A stretch of 64,000 nt of DNA, from assembly GCA_963580455.1 (NCBI GenBank), contig OY756973.1, forward strand, positions 1 through 64,000. Reading direction: 5' to 3'. The translations under genes were made by a program, and so were the position numbers. Source of the DNA: Euonymus europaeus. Taxonomy: Eukaryota > Streptophyta > Magnoliopsida > Celastrales > Celastraceae. Below, piece by piece: positions 34,771-47,371 of this stretch; positions within the stretch are counted from its first letter, which is position 1; the number at the start of each line of letters is the position of its first letter. The notes beneath the pieces were generated by a model that did not search any database, was not told the DNA's origin, and was given only the letters and a program-made list of their open reading frames with translations.

Positions 34771-37700
34771 ATGCTTAAAACATGCAATTTGAAATCACTT
34801 ACTTACCCCAGGGTTGCCACGAATCCACTAATAAAATAGGTAATGTTGGTGAATCTTCCTCAAAATCAAATAATAAACGAATGCACAAATGCCGGAAACG
34901 ACGCTAGCTTCTGGGCTTTCCCGTCCCATATCCGTTGAGGGCTTGACCTGCCTAGGAGCTCTTGGAGATGGATGAGTAAATAAAATCTTTCGACCTGTTT
35001 CACTATCGGAGAAAGGCGGGGAGAACTTCTATCAGCCGCCAGAAAGAAAGCTGTTGACGCAAGAGACGAGAGAGAATGATTAGCTGCCGCTACTGTACTG
35101 AATCAGAAGTAGTTAGGTTGCATATAGTAAGAATCGGCATCCGAATACCGAATACAGAGGATAGGCTAAGGAGAGATTGATGCCGAGACTAAGCTCTTTG
35201 AGCAATGCCAGGAATGAAAGCGGATAAAAAGGCGTGCCGGCTATTCTAAGGATATTAGTGCACATGCAGAAGGGCTACTCGTTCTGCCCTTGACTCAGAG
35301 CTGGGCTCCTCAGTAGAGTGAATAGAGAGCTGCTGCCCTAGTCGCAGAAGCGGTCGGTTGGCCCGTCTAGTCACTGATCTTTCCCAAAGAATTCCGGATT
35401 TTCCGAGCTATGTATACCGATTCCCTTAATCCGGCCCTACGAAGACATGATCAATAGTCACCCAAGCCCTTCTTCTTCTGGATTGGACTCTCTCCATCTT
35501 TCATAAGACTAATCTACGATGGGCGGAGTAGAGCAGTTAGGCTTTACTTAGTAATTTAGTTAGGGTCCCAAGGCTCCTAATAAATTCGCCAAGCGCGTTA
35601 ACAGCCTTTCCATGATTTGGTAACGCAAAACCAGAGCCTCTTTCTTCTTATGACGTTGAACACTTGTTAGTACATGATGGAAAGAAAAGTCCCACTGCTT
35701 AAGCTTCTCCTTCTCTTTATATTTTATATAATTTATATATAGGGGCTCTTTAATTCAATTAATATACTTAATGTGCTTCGGATTTGCCCTTCCTTTAATT
35801 TAATTAATAAGAATAATGGTCAATTCGAGCCCTTGCCCTTAATTAGTAGGGCTAAATGCAAACTCTCTCTCTTTCTCCGACGGAGGATCGAGTTCATCAG
35901 AGAGCTAGTCATCAGTCTATGAAGAAAAGCAGATAGTGCCGGGGGTAGATGCACTTTTTCTTTGATAAGGTAGTTCCGGAAGATGGGTGGTCTAGGGGAT
36001 CTTTTCTGTCTTTGCTAGAGTCATTTCATATTCCCTACATTGTCCGTCCTTCCTATGAAGAACTTCTAGCTCACATTAACAACTAGCTCAAAGAGGGAAC
36101 CGAAACAAGGGGTTCGCCTCGATAGCTGACATCTACTCACAGTAGCTAGCAAGAGGTCCTATATGTCCTAGAAAGAGGAACGACAACTGCTCAACCCAAG
36201 AAAAGAGGGGGATTTTTTACCAGGTAGTCTTTTTATACGGAAGTAGGTTCTGGAATAAAAGGGTTCAGGCCCCTACCCATCAAGATAGTCAATCGATAGA
36301 GGTCTTGGGGTCTTCTTCCTCATCCCTCTACACTTGGTCGAGCTCTTTCACACGTGACAAAAGAAAGAGGAGGAGTTACCCTTTCCTTTATACTTTTATA
36401 AACTTTCTCAGGCTTTTTGGAAATCCATTTCCTTTCCTAAGTGAGATTTGAAAAATGGAAAATGACAGAAACCCCTTGTTTTTGGCTGCAACTTTATTTC
36501 CTACACGTCAATGTAGATTCTTTTTTAGGCCTAAGCCAAAGCTTAAATAAAAAAGAAAAGAAATGGGAATGGAATCCCAAGATATTGAATTAATTAAAAA
36601 GAAAGAAGATTGCGAGGGAATAGCCCGAGAATGACAGTAAGGGCGCAAGGGCAAGTAGGGTTACTTAATTAATCCACTCCAACAGCTACAGCTCGCTTTC
36701 AGCTCACCAACCATACTTTTAAGTTTTAGATTCGAATCATAGCCATGCCATGGCAGGAAGGTCTCAAAGGAATCAATCAGTAACGGTTAGTGAATCCTTA
36801 GCGCCGGCTAGTAGCGACATTGGGTACAGCAGTAAGGGGTGTGTTTTATCAACAGGGATATAAAGAAAAGAAGAAGGTGCGTCCAATCCCATCGGTCGTA
36901 GTAAGCTGAAATGAGGGTCTACGATCACCTCAAAGAGGCAGTCAGCCCGGAAGAAAAGAAGCTATGAAAGCCAGAAAGGAAGTTCTTTAAGAGGTAAGTA
37001 CGGTTATTTCATTGAATGAAGGGGAAAACATCAAGATAAGGCCGCCAAGGAATGTTGATCGAGGTTCGAAGAAGCTCACCTCAGGTGAGGTTTAGAGATC
37101 GGATTGATGGAAAGGAGTTTACAAAAGAGTCAAAGGGAAAAAGAGAAGTTTTTGAATCGCGGAAAGACAGATCGCTTCGCTTAAGCTCTGAAGCATCTTT
37201 CCTTTCTGTGAAGCTAGTAGCGGGCATCAGATCCTGTGCCAATTGCCTATGTCTTTGAACCAGTGAAAGTAGCAGTGGGAGGGGCACAAGTTTCCTTTCC
37301 TGCGGTCTTGGGTTGCTTTACTTTAGAGAAAGAAGGCGTTTTATAATTCGTTAACAGGCATAGGCAATCAATACAATCGGGTAGAAAGCTATGAATGTAG
37401 AGAAAAGGGGGAAACCATGACGAAGGGTCGTACACATCAGTGAACGGAAGGAAGTTGTGTGCTTAAGACATCTATTCCGTCTTTGATATCTATTCGCTAC
37501 GGACAGACCACCATATATCCCTGGGTGGAATCATTAACTTGCCCTGGAAGGTGTCACAGGCAAATCCATCGAAATCAACCTCGGTTGCATACGAAGGCGA
37601 AAGTGTCTAAATACAAGGAAAGGTGTACAATTTTAGTAATTTTCCACCTATACGAGATATAATTAAATTTCAATCCGAATCGGTCTTGCGATGGCGTCTT

Positions 37701-39065
37701 AGAGCAGAATCGAGGTTGACAGGTTTTGCACCTAGGGAAGAGAAGACTTTTCAATCAGATTGTCATGAGATTCCTTCGATCGAGAGTCTCCTTCTTCTCC
37801 TTCCACGGGAAAAGAGAGAATTCTACTTTTAAGCAGGAACCTCGGTTGAGACAGCAAAGGCTGCCAACCCAACCCCCCTCTTTTAAACGTGGCTTCCTCG
37901 TAGATCTGTGTTTCAGCGGATTTTACTTTCGGAAAGACGTTGTCCCCGCCTTCGGAAAGCTAGCTCTTATCACGGAAAGGGGGCTTTGGTAGATGCTGTT
38001 TAGACAGGAAAGTGCGCAATAACAACCCTTTTAAAGCCAACTAAAAAAGACCAGACACCGACAACCCTTGCAAACTAGGGCTCTGCCCCGGGTGACAATT
38101 CCCCTTCAACCAAAAATGGTGACACTAAAGGATTTCCTTGCCTTGATTCAGCACCTTTTACTTTTTACTATAGTTAGTGGATGCTAGCACTTTTGGAGGA
38201 AACTTCTCGAACTGATCCTTCGTCTCGAACAGCTGCATCCCGCTTACCTTCATTTAGGATGAGACTTAACAAGAGGAGTGGTGGTCGGCCTACCTTTTGT
38301 CCTCCACGGAAGAAATGGAGGTTATAACCTTAGGAAAGAAAGCCTTAGTCGGCGGGAGCAGGAAGCCTCGATTCAGTGGAGGCAGTAACAAGAGCTTTAA
38401 ATGCTTTAACAAAACCTGTCAACCCCATTTTTACTAATAGGGGCACGGATGTCGCCTCAAAACCAGATGACTTTAGCGATCGAATTGGGTACCCGGGAGT
38501 GAAAACAACTGACAAGCCAAACAAAGACTTTCCAACTGGGGGTTTCGATAACGACTTTTCTATTGGCTACGGCCCTTGCTTGCCTTGCGGGTATCACTTC
38601 TAAATATGAATGGCAAGCTTCAGTGGATATAGCTTTGGCCTGAGAGCCAGTACTCCTATTAGTTTGGATTGACCTATCTTTTTATCCTAACTCCCCTATT
38701 TAGAATATTTAGAATAAGGGGCTTATAAACCTATTTAGCTGCGAGCCTTGACGGGGATCTGGATTCTATGACCTTCCTTGCGAGAGGAAGGGTGAATTGA
38801 ATTTACTCTTCTCTTCTCTTGAACGGCAATCCACTTCTTTTTACAGATGGAAATGAGACAAATAAATGGAATAGTTCCCCTTCCAAAACTTATTTAATCG
38901 GGGTTGAAGGGAGACCAGACCCTCGGGAATGCCCCAAGGACATATCCGTCTACAGACAAATGGGCTTAGACGTAGTTTCACTCATAATACAAATGGTCTT
39001 CAAAGGCGTTTCACTAATAATGCCTCTCGTCGATACGTGCATCTATTTGATACGCTACCGAAGTT
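34771..39065. other. Intergenic, no gene recognised
   Basis: No gene recognised on either strand. The segment 35.70-35.83 kb is strongly A/T-rich (tatattttatataatttatatata). ORFs at 37052-37258, 37623-37832 and 38376-38603 have no recognisable family; overlapping open frames on the opposite strand at 37.08-37.29 kb suggest compositional openness. Confidence 0.45.
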
Positions 39066-39410
39066 GGTGCTAAAGACATCTGATACGGGATTTGCATCCC
39101 TTCGATACGGACATCCCATCTGCCTTATACCTATACTATAGGGAGGAGTAACTACGTACTGAGGCTACGGTTAGGTTCGCTACGAGGAACGGAATCCCCT
39201 ACTTACCTACCGAAAGAAGAAAACAAGAAATATAAATGGGTGACCCAGGATAGGACCCAATCGACTTCTTTATCCGGTCTTAGTTGTGTGCTAAAGACAT
39301 CCGATACGGGATTAGTTCTACTATTACTATTACTACATATCTTCGATACGGACACATCCCTTATTCCTTATCCATCCCTATACGGACATACCATCTTCTT
39401 TATCCGGGGG
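39066..39410 (+). repeat. Two-unit degenerate tandem duplication
   Basis: A block starting gtgctaaagacatc-(t/c)-gatacggga occurs at about 39067 and 39288, spaced about 222 nt. It is followed in both units by cgatacggaca (39103 and 39344), and the second unit adds a tacggacatacc near 39381. Unit interiors have diverged by indels. Reverse-orientation relatives (tatgtccgtatcg) lie at 27701. Confidence 0.75.
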
Positions 39411-42400
39411 GAGATAACCAACGTCAGTCAAAGTGGATCCACGACAGAAGACAGAACCTCTCTTAGGAAACCCACCTTGCTGCTTGAGGATCTGACCTCT
39501 CTGACCTTCCTTGAGTAAGGGGATGAGACGGACCCTCCCTCTGGGAATGAGACTGCCCCTGCTCGAGCAAAGACCTTTGGAACTACAGCTCAAAATCCCG
39601 AATCCACGTCCTTTGCCTTAGTTGTCTTGGCTTGGGGTGACTTGAATCCTCTTTTCTCGGACTTAGTCTAGATAGGGTTCGAAGACTAGGAGAGTTAGGG
39701 AAGCCTTGACCCAGTTTCTTTGTTTGTGGTTTCAGTTGTTTGCCTTTTTGGCTCTCTCCTGCAGGAGTTGAAGCCCCTCGGCCGCTTCTTATTCTTAGGT
39801 TATGTAAGTCGAGGTTCGAACTTCTGTCTCCACTTCAGCTGCTGTCTCTACTGCAGCTACCTTTGTCCAATGCAGCTACCTTTCCTGTCTCAACTTTACT
39901 TGATAAGAGAGTGAACAGGACATTCCTCTGTTTAGAGCGCAGAAGTCTCTCAAGCGAGCGGGGTTGAAACGCCTCCACGAAAGGAACCGGGGAGGTCAAC
40001 TTGACACAAAGGAAATCTGCTTAAGAGAGAAGTGGCGAGGCCTGTTTTCAGAAGCTCTTTTCGCCCGAGTTCATTAGAGAAGCCGAGAAAGGACCTCCAC
40101 TAAGGAAGGGGGATATTTGAGTTCATTCGGAGATCCAGCTTAAGAGAACACTCCCAAAGGCAACTACAGGTTCATGGGCTAAAGTAAGCTAAGTCTCTGT
40201 TGTTCTTAAAGCCTTTTCAGTTGCACCCGCGGGTTGTTCGAGAAGAAATATCCTCACAGTTCTCCAATGGAAGTTTCAAAGCCGAGGCTCTTTCCGTTCT
40301 TTTGTTTGCCGTTCCGACTTGCCGGTTAACCTTTTCTTCCTAGAGGAGCTGAATCTGAATAGAAGTCAGTAATTCCGGGATTGGTTTTATTCTTTCTGCT
40401 GTTCTTGCGAGAAGCTACATCCGCTTCAAAGTCGACCTGGGCTTTCGGCTTTCGAGCTGGAGTTCCAAAGCGTCGAATTGTCATAAAGAAAGACTCTACC
40501 CTCCATTTCTAATAGGCTTGCCGCGGGAGAGCGACTGAAACAAAGTCCTTTGCTTTGGTCTTCCCGGTGAACCGAGCTGAAGCTTTCTTTCCTCTTTCGT
40601 CCCCCCCCTCACAAAAAGAAGGGTCTTCCCGAGGTAGAGGGACGTGCCTGTTTAGAAGGTTTCACCTGGTTGAACAGTTTTGGTTTCCGCCTCTTTTGTT
40701 CAACCATTCCTGTACTCAAACTAAAGGCTTGAACTCCGCGGGGTAAGTCAGATAAGTTTCATCCCCAGCTAATAGATGGGCCTATTAGATAAGGGGAAGT
40801 CTCTGTTGTCTCGATTGGAGCTAAAGGCTTTAACTCCCCCGTTTATGAGCTGTACCCGAGGTCCAGGTTTAACAGTTGCACCCGATGTCTTTTTGGCATG
40901 AAATTCCATCTTAAGTTTAAAAGGCGAGGAAAGGCCCGCGAAAAGCCGCTCGACTAAAAGGAGAGGAGCTTAAGCTTTCAATTCAAAGCAGGAGTTGAGG
41001 AAAGTAAGTTTCATCCGATGATAAGGAAGTGTCCACGGCTCAAAAAAAGCCTTAGAGGTCAGTCTATTTTTTCTTTCTTTTCTCGCTTGGAGCGAGAACA
41101 GAACTTAGTTGGGTTTTCCTTCTTTCCGGAGCGCCATTCAGAGTTTCCGCCGAAACGAGAGCCTTTTTCGTTTCATCTCCTCTTTGAGAAATGGTACCCA
41201 AACCCCCAAGAATAGTTGTCGTTCGGGCCCAATTTTTTAGGGTCCCGAACGTACTCAAATAAGGGGAGGTTTCTGTCTTTCTTACCTGCTTTGGAATTTG
41301 ATCTTGGTCTATTTTATATTATTCCTTTTAATAGTTATTTGAATAACGAAGAACACCACTTCTTCGCGCAAGTCAGAAGAGGCTACGGGATTCGTAGCCC
41401 TATGAGTCGTTCGGACCTCGCGTTCATGATATCTACAACCTTTCGTTTTGAAAGGCTCTTGTGAACAGGAAAGATAGATTGAAGGTACGCTCGCTTGCTG
41501 TCTTGTTCTCTGTCGCGAAGATCTGTTTTTATTAGGAATATAGGGCCCTAGTAGGAACCAAAAATCTCTTCTTCCCTCGACAGCTTTGAAGCAATTAAAG
41601 GGAAGGCCGAAGGACTGGAACTCTTTTCTTCGGCCAGCCCTTTGTTATCCTTAGGTTATTGGCGGATCGGTTTCAGTCTTTATGAATGAAACATGTCTCC
41701 TCATAGGAAGATTGTACGCCTCATAGTGGCCCCAAGGTAGATCGGCTCATCAAGAGTAGTCGCCTAGACACCGATGAGGCATCTAAACAGACTCCCTAAA
41801 TCATGAACCGTTTGGCGAATTCGCACGCCCCGGTCCAATAGACCTCTCTGACTGAGGGAACTAGCAATAGAAGTGGGGCAAGACATCTGAGTCAACAACT
41901 TCTTTATTCATATAATAGGTTTCTAACAGAATGGGGGGCTCTTTATCCGAAAGTTAGGACACCGTCCCTCTTCTCTGGCATTCCTGTCCCGAAAAGATGA
42001 ACTCTTTCCCTCCTTTCGTTTTGTCCCCAGATTCTTCCCCCAGGGGGGTGACTTTGTTCCAGGCACTAAGCGTGATACCTTTTTTGGTCTTGTAGTTCCA
42101 TAAGTAGGGTGAATGTCAAAAGGAGATGAGAGATAAGCGACTTTCCATTTTGGATTATTAAAGAAGAAGGTGCTGCTGGTACTAAAAGAAAAGCTTGCTT
42201 GGTGAGGTTGTGCAACAGAACAAGATAGCGAGAGTGAAAATAAGAACCACTCGAATGTGGATGAGAGCGAGACCGAAAGCATGGGTGCTAGCCCTAGGGG
42301 AGTGGAAACAGACCTGATAAACTGAAACAGAGAAGTGGAGGAGTGTCGGTAAGGGAAAATATGGATAATGCTATCCTACTAAGGGTACTGGTCCTGCTCG

Positions 42401-44333
42401 CTTTGGTTCTGCTCCTGTGGTGACGGAGCTCAACCAGCCGTTAATAATCACTTTTTCCCAAGGTCCGGTGTAGGGTGCAGCTCCACATGCTCTATCGCTT
42501 CCAGCACCCCACTTGGGCTCCCCTTCTGCCTTTGTTCAATATTCCTACCTTGGAAATGAAACTACACCCCTAGCTCCAAGATCTAAGTTTCGCCAGATAC
42601 CTCTTTCTCTTAACGAAACAGAGCTTTTGTCGGGTCAGGTCCCCACCCGAACTACCCATCCCCTTTGTTGATGAATCTTTTGTATCGAACGAAAGCCTCA
42701 TATCCCCTAGCAGAAGCCTTATCCCGTGGAGTCGGCTCTTCCATAAAGAGCAGAGTAGACAGTACACGTAATGGTCCGCCAGGAGCGAATCCAAGGGCTC
42801 AGCGATCGGATAAACCTTGATGAGAATACCAACCCTCTCCCTTTGTCATTTACTGAAGCAGGAATATAAAGGAATAGCCCTGCCCACCATATGAAAGTCG
42901 CCGTCAGTCTTTGCTCTCTCTGGATCAGTCAGAAGTAACAGGGTCTCTCCCAGTAGTGGAGTAGTCCCACCAGAGCTACAGGAACTCAAAGAACCAACCC
43001 CTTTACCAGATAAACTTATGCCAAAGGTTTAGTCAAAGCTAGTCCTTTGTTTACTCATGGAAGCGTACGGGAATCTTACAATCCTTACTTTTTTTATTCA
43101 ATTTATAGTATCCAAACCCCGTAAAAAGGAACACTTTCCTGAAAGCAGACGCCTATGCCGAAACCCCCGACTGCGCACTTCCCTCTGCTCTGTAATAGCC
43201 ATCGGCCTTTGATAGGACCAACCACCATTCCATTGTAAATCCGGCTTAGGCGGCACTGGAACCGCCCGTTAGCGCAAGTCCTAAAAAGGAGTTTGAATTG
43301 AACTAGCGGGTCTTTCTTTGTTGAAACCAACGGCAAATGTATGACGATTAGTCCGACCCTCGCTATTTGGTAATGAACACATACGGCGGGGGAAGGAAGT
43401 GAGAAGTCGAGTCACATAGAAGCAAGCCTTAGGTTAGGGGTGAGTACTCTCATACTCATACTAAGCCCTAGTTTCCGGCTATTCCGAATGCTAGCTTTCT
43501 TTTAGTAGAGCGGGGGGACTCTTAGTAGTACATGGGGCTGGCGTAAAGGGTGTCTTTTATTCAAGGTCCGTACTGTAAGAGGAAAGTGAAAGATGAGTCT
43601 CTTTTGCACTAGGAAGGGAAGTAGGGAAGAAAGGGAGTGTATCTTCTTCCCTGCTTTTATGCTTTGATCTGCCTGCGGGAGGCGTCTTGAAATAGATGGA
43701 ACTCAAAAGCGTAAACTTACCTTCCAAGGGTAGTCTACTCGTTCAACCGAAAGAAGCTAAGCTGGTAGCTGCATCCACTCTCCTTCCCCACCGAGCTCCT
43801 TACCCGCCGAGAACAAGAAAGAAGGAGCAAGCAAAGCAACAAACAAGAAGAAGCGGCAAGCGCCGAGCAAGAAACAGGCAGGAAGGAAGAAACAAGAGGC
43901 ATTGAGCTAACAGCATTTTGTTACCGGCTGCCCGTCTCTCTCTTGTCTTTAGGAATGCGGGAGAAGACCTCTAATCCTCTCCAATTTGAGCTACCGCCGG
44001 AAGTGGTCAAATCACCTGATTTGAGCCTTCATCGGAAGACCCCAATACCCTGATCTTAGCTACCATTGGAAGTGATATGTGCCCCCTGCTGTTGTTGAAG
44101 TCTCTGGTTCTTTTGTTACACTTCTGGTCTCGTCATGATTAAGTTGTTGTTCAGGCTAATTCCACAAAGAAAGAAGGAGGATGGAGAAAAAGAAGTTCCA
44201 GAGGCATCTTCCATTCATATTCATCTCTTCCCCTCGTTCCTTAACGAAAACTACTATTGGAGAAAGGCTAACTCCCTTCAACCAACTCTATTCTAATTTA
44301 TGAACAATAAGAATGCCATTCTTTGGCTCCGCC
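39411..44333. other. Intergenic, repeat-rich, no gene recognised
   Basis: No standard gene. At 39.5-41.4 kb short words recur locally: ctaaaggcttgaactcc near 40723 and ctaaaggctttaactcc near 40823; aagtttcatcc near 40752 and 41005. An Ala/Thr/Ser-rich scrap (TSVSTSAAVSTAATF) lies near 39815-39870. A minus-strand ORF of 119 codons at 41923-42282 starts with a hydrophobic MLSVSLSSTFEWFLFSLSLS segment but matches no family. Confidence 0.4.
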
Positions 44334-44344
44334 TTATTGTTCAT
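44300..44344. terminator. 12-bp hairpin at the 3' end of the 48-codon ORF
   Basis: Arms atgaacaataag (44300-44311) and cttattgttcat (44333-44344) are perfectly complementary, with a 21-nt loop. On the minus strand the ORF stop codon and its last codons lie in the first-transcribed arm. Plant mitochondrial mRNAs often end near such stem-loops, which stabilise 3' ends; that role is inferred. Confidence 0.5.
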
Positions 44345-44480
44345 GCGCGAAACAAAGAGAAGGATAGAGAAAAACCAATAAACAGAGGTACATAAAAATA
44401 AGAATATATAAATTAGCATCTAATTTATCAATCAGAGGTGCTAAGAAACTTTCTATCATGTTAGACATGTTAGATTTCAT
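44334..44480 (-). CDS. Small hypothetical membrane protein, 48 codons
   Basis: Starts MKSNMSNMIESFLAPLIDKL; residues about 24-42 (YILIFMYLCLLVFLYPSLC) form one clear membrane helix, followed by a short FAHEQ tail. Alternative starts are the ATGs at codons 5 and 8. A/T-rich codon use differs from the flanks. The stop codon lies within the right arm of the hairpin at 44300-44344. No family was recognised; small one-helix ORFs of this type are known in plant mitochondria, some linked to male sterility, but nothing here shows such a role. Confidence 0.3.
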   Translation of the reverse strand: MKSNMSNMIESFLAPLIDKLDANLYILIFMYLCLLVFLYPSLCFAHEQ

Positions 44481-45077
44481 TTCTAAGTTAAGATTCCTTC
44501 CTGGCAGAAAGAGAGTCCTTCCTGTAGGACTAGTGTTTTTCTATATAGAGTTGTGGTTGGTTGTTGACCAACTATTAGCATGGGAGAAAGAAGGTTGACC
44601 CGTCTCGGACCCATTGAGAAAGTAGGAACCCCACCTTAAGTCATGTGCGCTTTTCGTTGCTGATCATTCTAGCTGGGAAAGCATCCTCCAGCCTTCTTCT
44701 TGTTAAAAAAAATGCACGGGAAGGATTCAATCCAGTCAGGGTTTCCTCTTCCCTCTGACTAACAACTTAGACCACAGCAGAGCAGAGAAAGGTCTGATGG
44801 CGAAAGTCGGGCCAACTTTGAACGCCGAGACGTGGTAGATCGCCCTTCACTCGAGTCACAGCGAGTCTATTCTTTGTGTGGTGAGTTCTTCGAGGCCCAG
44901 AGGCTTGGAGCATCTTTTCATAATGGCCGCGATGCTCCTAGAGACCGAGTGGCTAGTTCGGTTGGTCCTTCGTGCCGATTAAGAAGATTGGTGGGCGGCT
45001 AGGGAAAGAAAAAAACACTCCCTTATACGCAATTCTTCAATTCTGAACGACTATGTATTCTGTTCTATGTTTCATCT

Positions 45078-45112
45078 TAGAGATCCCGCTAATAAAAAGA
45101 GGCGGATCTCTA
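45078..45112. terminator. Stem-loop tagagatcc / ggatctcta
   Basis: Arms at 45078-45086 and 45104-45112 pair over 9 bp, extended by CGC/GCG after a single bulged C. An A-rich loop (taataaaaaga) lies between. No recognised gene lies beside it, so a 3'-end or processing role is only possible. Confidence 0.4.
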
Positions 45113-47371
45113 TAAAAGAGAAAAGAACTGTCAAGAAGAGTTTTGCTCCGTCCTATTTCTTTTTCTTTTTTCTTTCTCTTTATTTTACCTTGAGTCTTGG
45201 ATGAGGGTCGATCAACCCTAGAGGACTCGATGGCTTAACAGCCCTGTGAATAACCTGATTCAGAGAGAGAACCCGGTCTTTAGACACTCGCCCTACTTCT
45301 AAAGATAGAAAAAAAGGTTGGGGAGTGCCAGATGCGGAAGCAGTTCCAGTCCCAGCTGCTGAGGTGGCGTAGTGCGCGCTTCCCAGTTGTGGAGCGGGAA
45401 GGTAGCTCTTTCCCTGCTAGTGAACTAAGTGCTGTTCTTAAGTCCCTTCTAATCTTCTTTTCTGCGCTAGTTGCTAAAGGTTATAACACGATAGGACAGG
45501 TAAGAATGGATTCTATCTTCCTGTTGTCTTGCTTGAAGGTAATACCAAGCTAGGACAGGTTAGAATGTATTAGATGGGCTGCTGCTAGGCTTTGAAAGAG
45601 ATGGCGGAGGAGCGTAGCGAATTCGCTTTATCTTTCCTGTAGTGTTTAAACCTCTTGTTTAGTGCAGTTGTATGTGTGAAGGCTAGGTTCTTGAATGGTT
45701 TACCGCCCTATTTGACTAAGGGGGGTTTTTCTTACTGTAGCTAGGGGGATGTAGGAGCGGAGCGAATCTCCCGCTTTAAGGAATTCTGAAACCTATAGAC
45801 GTTATTAACTAACTCTAAAAGAAGAATACCTGAAGGAGAGTGCAGCCCTATTAAGTTAAGGCGTAGACCACCCTCCTAGCCAGAGGGAGGAGCCTAAGGT
45901 CGTTTCCTGTAGTTCTCTCTTTCCTGGCTTTATAGTAGCTAAAGTTTCCTTACTCTTCTGTTAGTGGGATAAGGCCTCCCAGCTTCTTGTTTTCAGTTGG
46001 CGAACTTGCGGCTATCCAATTGAAGTCTTAATACCTCCTGTAGTAAGGGATTGTAATAGGGAACTAGCATGAGTAGGGTCCTCTTTGATAAGTCCTTGAG
46101 TCCAATGAAAGCTTAAAACGAGAGTTAGAAGGCTTAGACTCCTAGATCTAATCTCTGCTTGTTGTTGAAGGACTTCTTCCCTGATTGATTCCTCAACCTA
46201 GGATAGATCACCAGCGTCAACCTATTATGCATTGCTGCTTATCCGCTGCAGCTCTTAGGTCTTGGTAGCTAGTGGGAATGTAGGATAGCTCAAGTAAGTA
46301 ATATACTGACACCAGTGCCTCTGATAAGAGAAAATAGGTCCACATGATCAACCGAAAAGGCTTTCTATGGCCATTCCCTACTCTATTAGGCTGAGCAAAT
46401 GATGCTTTCAGGAAGGACGAATGCAAGTTTTTTTTCCCTACCCCCCTATCAATGAAGGACATGAACAAGATGGGATAAGCGCATCGGAGAAGGAATAGGT
46501 TGCAGCTTTTGTTGGTCCTACCTAGTAGCTAGATGCTTTAGTAGCTAGCTGGTTTGGGAAGGAAGGACAGGTAAGAATGGTATTATATCCCTCATTTCTT
46601 GTTTTTCCTCTTGCTAGGTGATGAGAGTTTGACCTCTAGGAAGAAGACTTTCTCCCTTAATGTGCTGGTAGTGGCATAAGGTGAGTGCTCTGATCTACGA
46701 CCGCCCTCCTGTCTATAGGTTTAGAGGAAGCTAGGGGATATTCTAACCAATAGGATCTGGCTGCTAGTAGATAGTCAATTCAAAGATTTCCTGCTCTTAG
46801 GATGTAGCTTCATTTCCTTACCTGCACTGGTAGCTTCATAAGTCCTCCCCGTCTAGGTGCAGAGTTCATCCTAGCAACGAGCTTGTGCCATCTTCTCTTG
46901 TTCAATGCTCCAAGCTGAATTAGAAAACCAATGACAGAGAGGACTAAGCTGACAGCAGTGCCAGGTGATCCCTTTCCTTGAGGTCTTCCTCCCGAGGTTG
47001 ACCAGATTGGTTGAAGATTCCTACCCTGACCATGAATTGAATCTTGAGAAAAAAGCCCTAGCCCTAGATAGATTAAGTGAAGTCCAGGTGGAAGGCGATG
47101 ATGAAAAGAAGCTCAACTCCAGTTTTGGTTCAGAAGAGAGGGGAAAAGATAACCTTCCATGGTTGTTAGCGGCAGTCTCAGGTTACAGTTGAATAGCAGT
47201 TCAGTGGAATCCTTATTCTCATCCGCTAGCGGGAAAGAAAAAGAGTGAAACCGCATGGTTTTACTTGCATTAATTGGAAGGAGGAGGCCCGGATTCTCAA
47301 GTTGTTTAAGAAGTCGAGTGGCATTCCCAATATCAATATAAGCCGAAGAATTTTTTTTATTGACAGTTGGA
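45113..47371. other. Intergenic, repeat-rich; possible copia integrase scrap
   Basis: No standard gene. The word ggacaggtaagaatgg occurs at 45494 and 46565, with a near copy at 45553. Several blocks match 2.9-3.2 kb. A copy of the ccctatttgactaagggg repeat lies at 45700-45727. A minus-strand frame at 46217-46468 reads NRVGNGHRKPF and SEALVSVYYLLELSYIPTS, which resembles the end of a copia integrase core, with low certainty. Confidence 0.4.
45700..45727 (+). repeat. Dispersed short repeat, copy identical to the rps10 intron copy
   Basis: Reads taccgccctatttgactaag then gggggtt. It matches the inverted copy at 2124-2149 exactly, giving a 26-nt inverted pair 43.5 kb apart. Confidence 0.8.
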
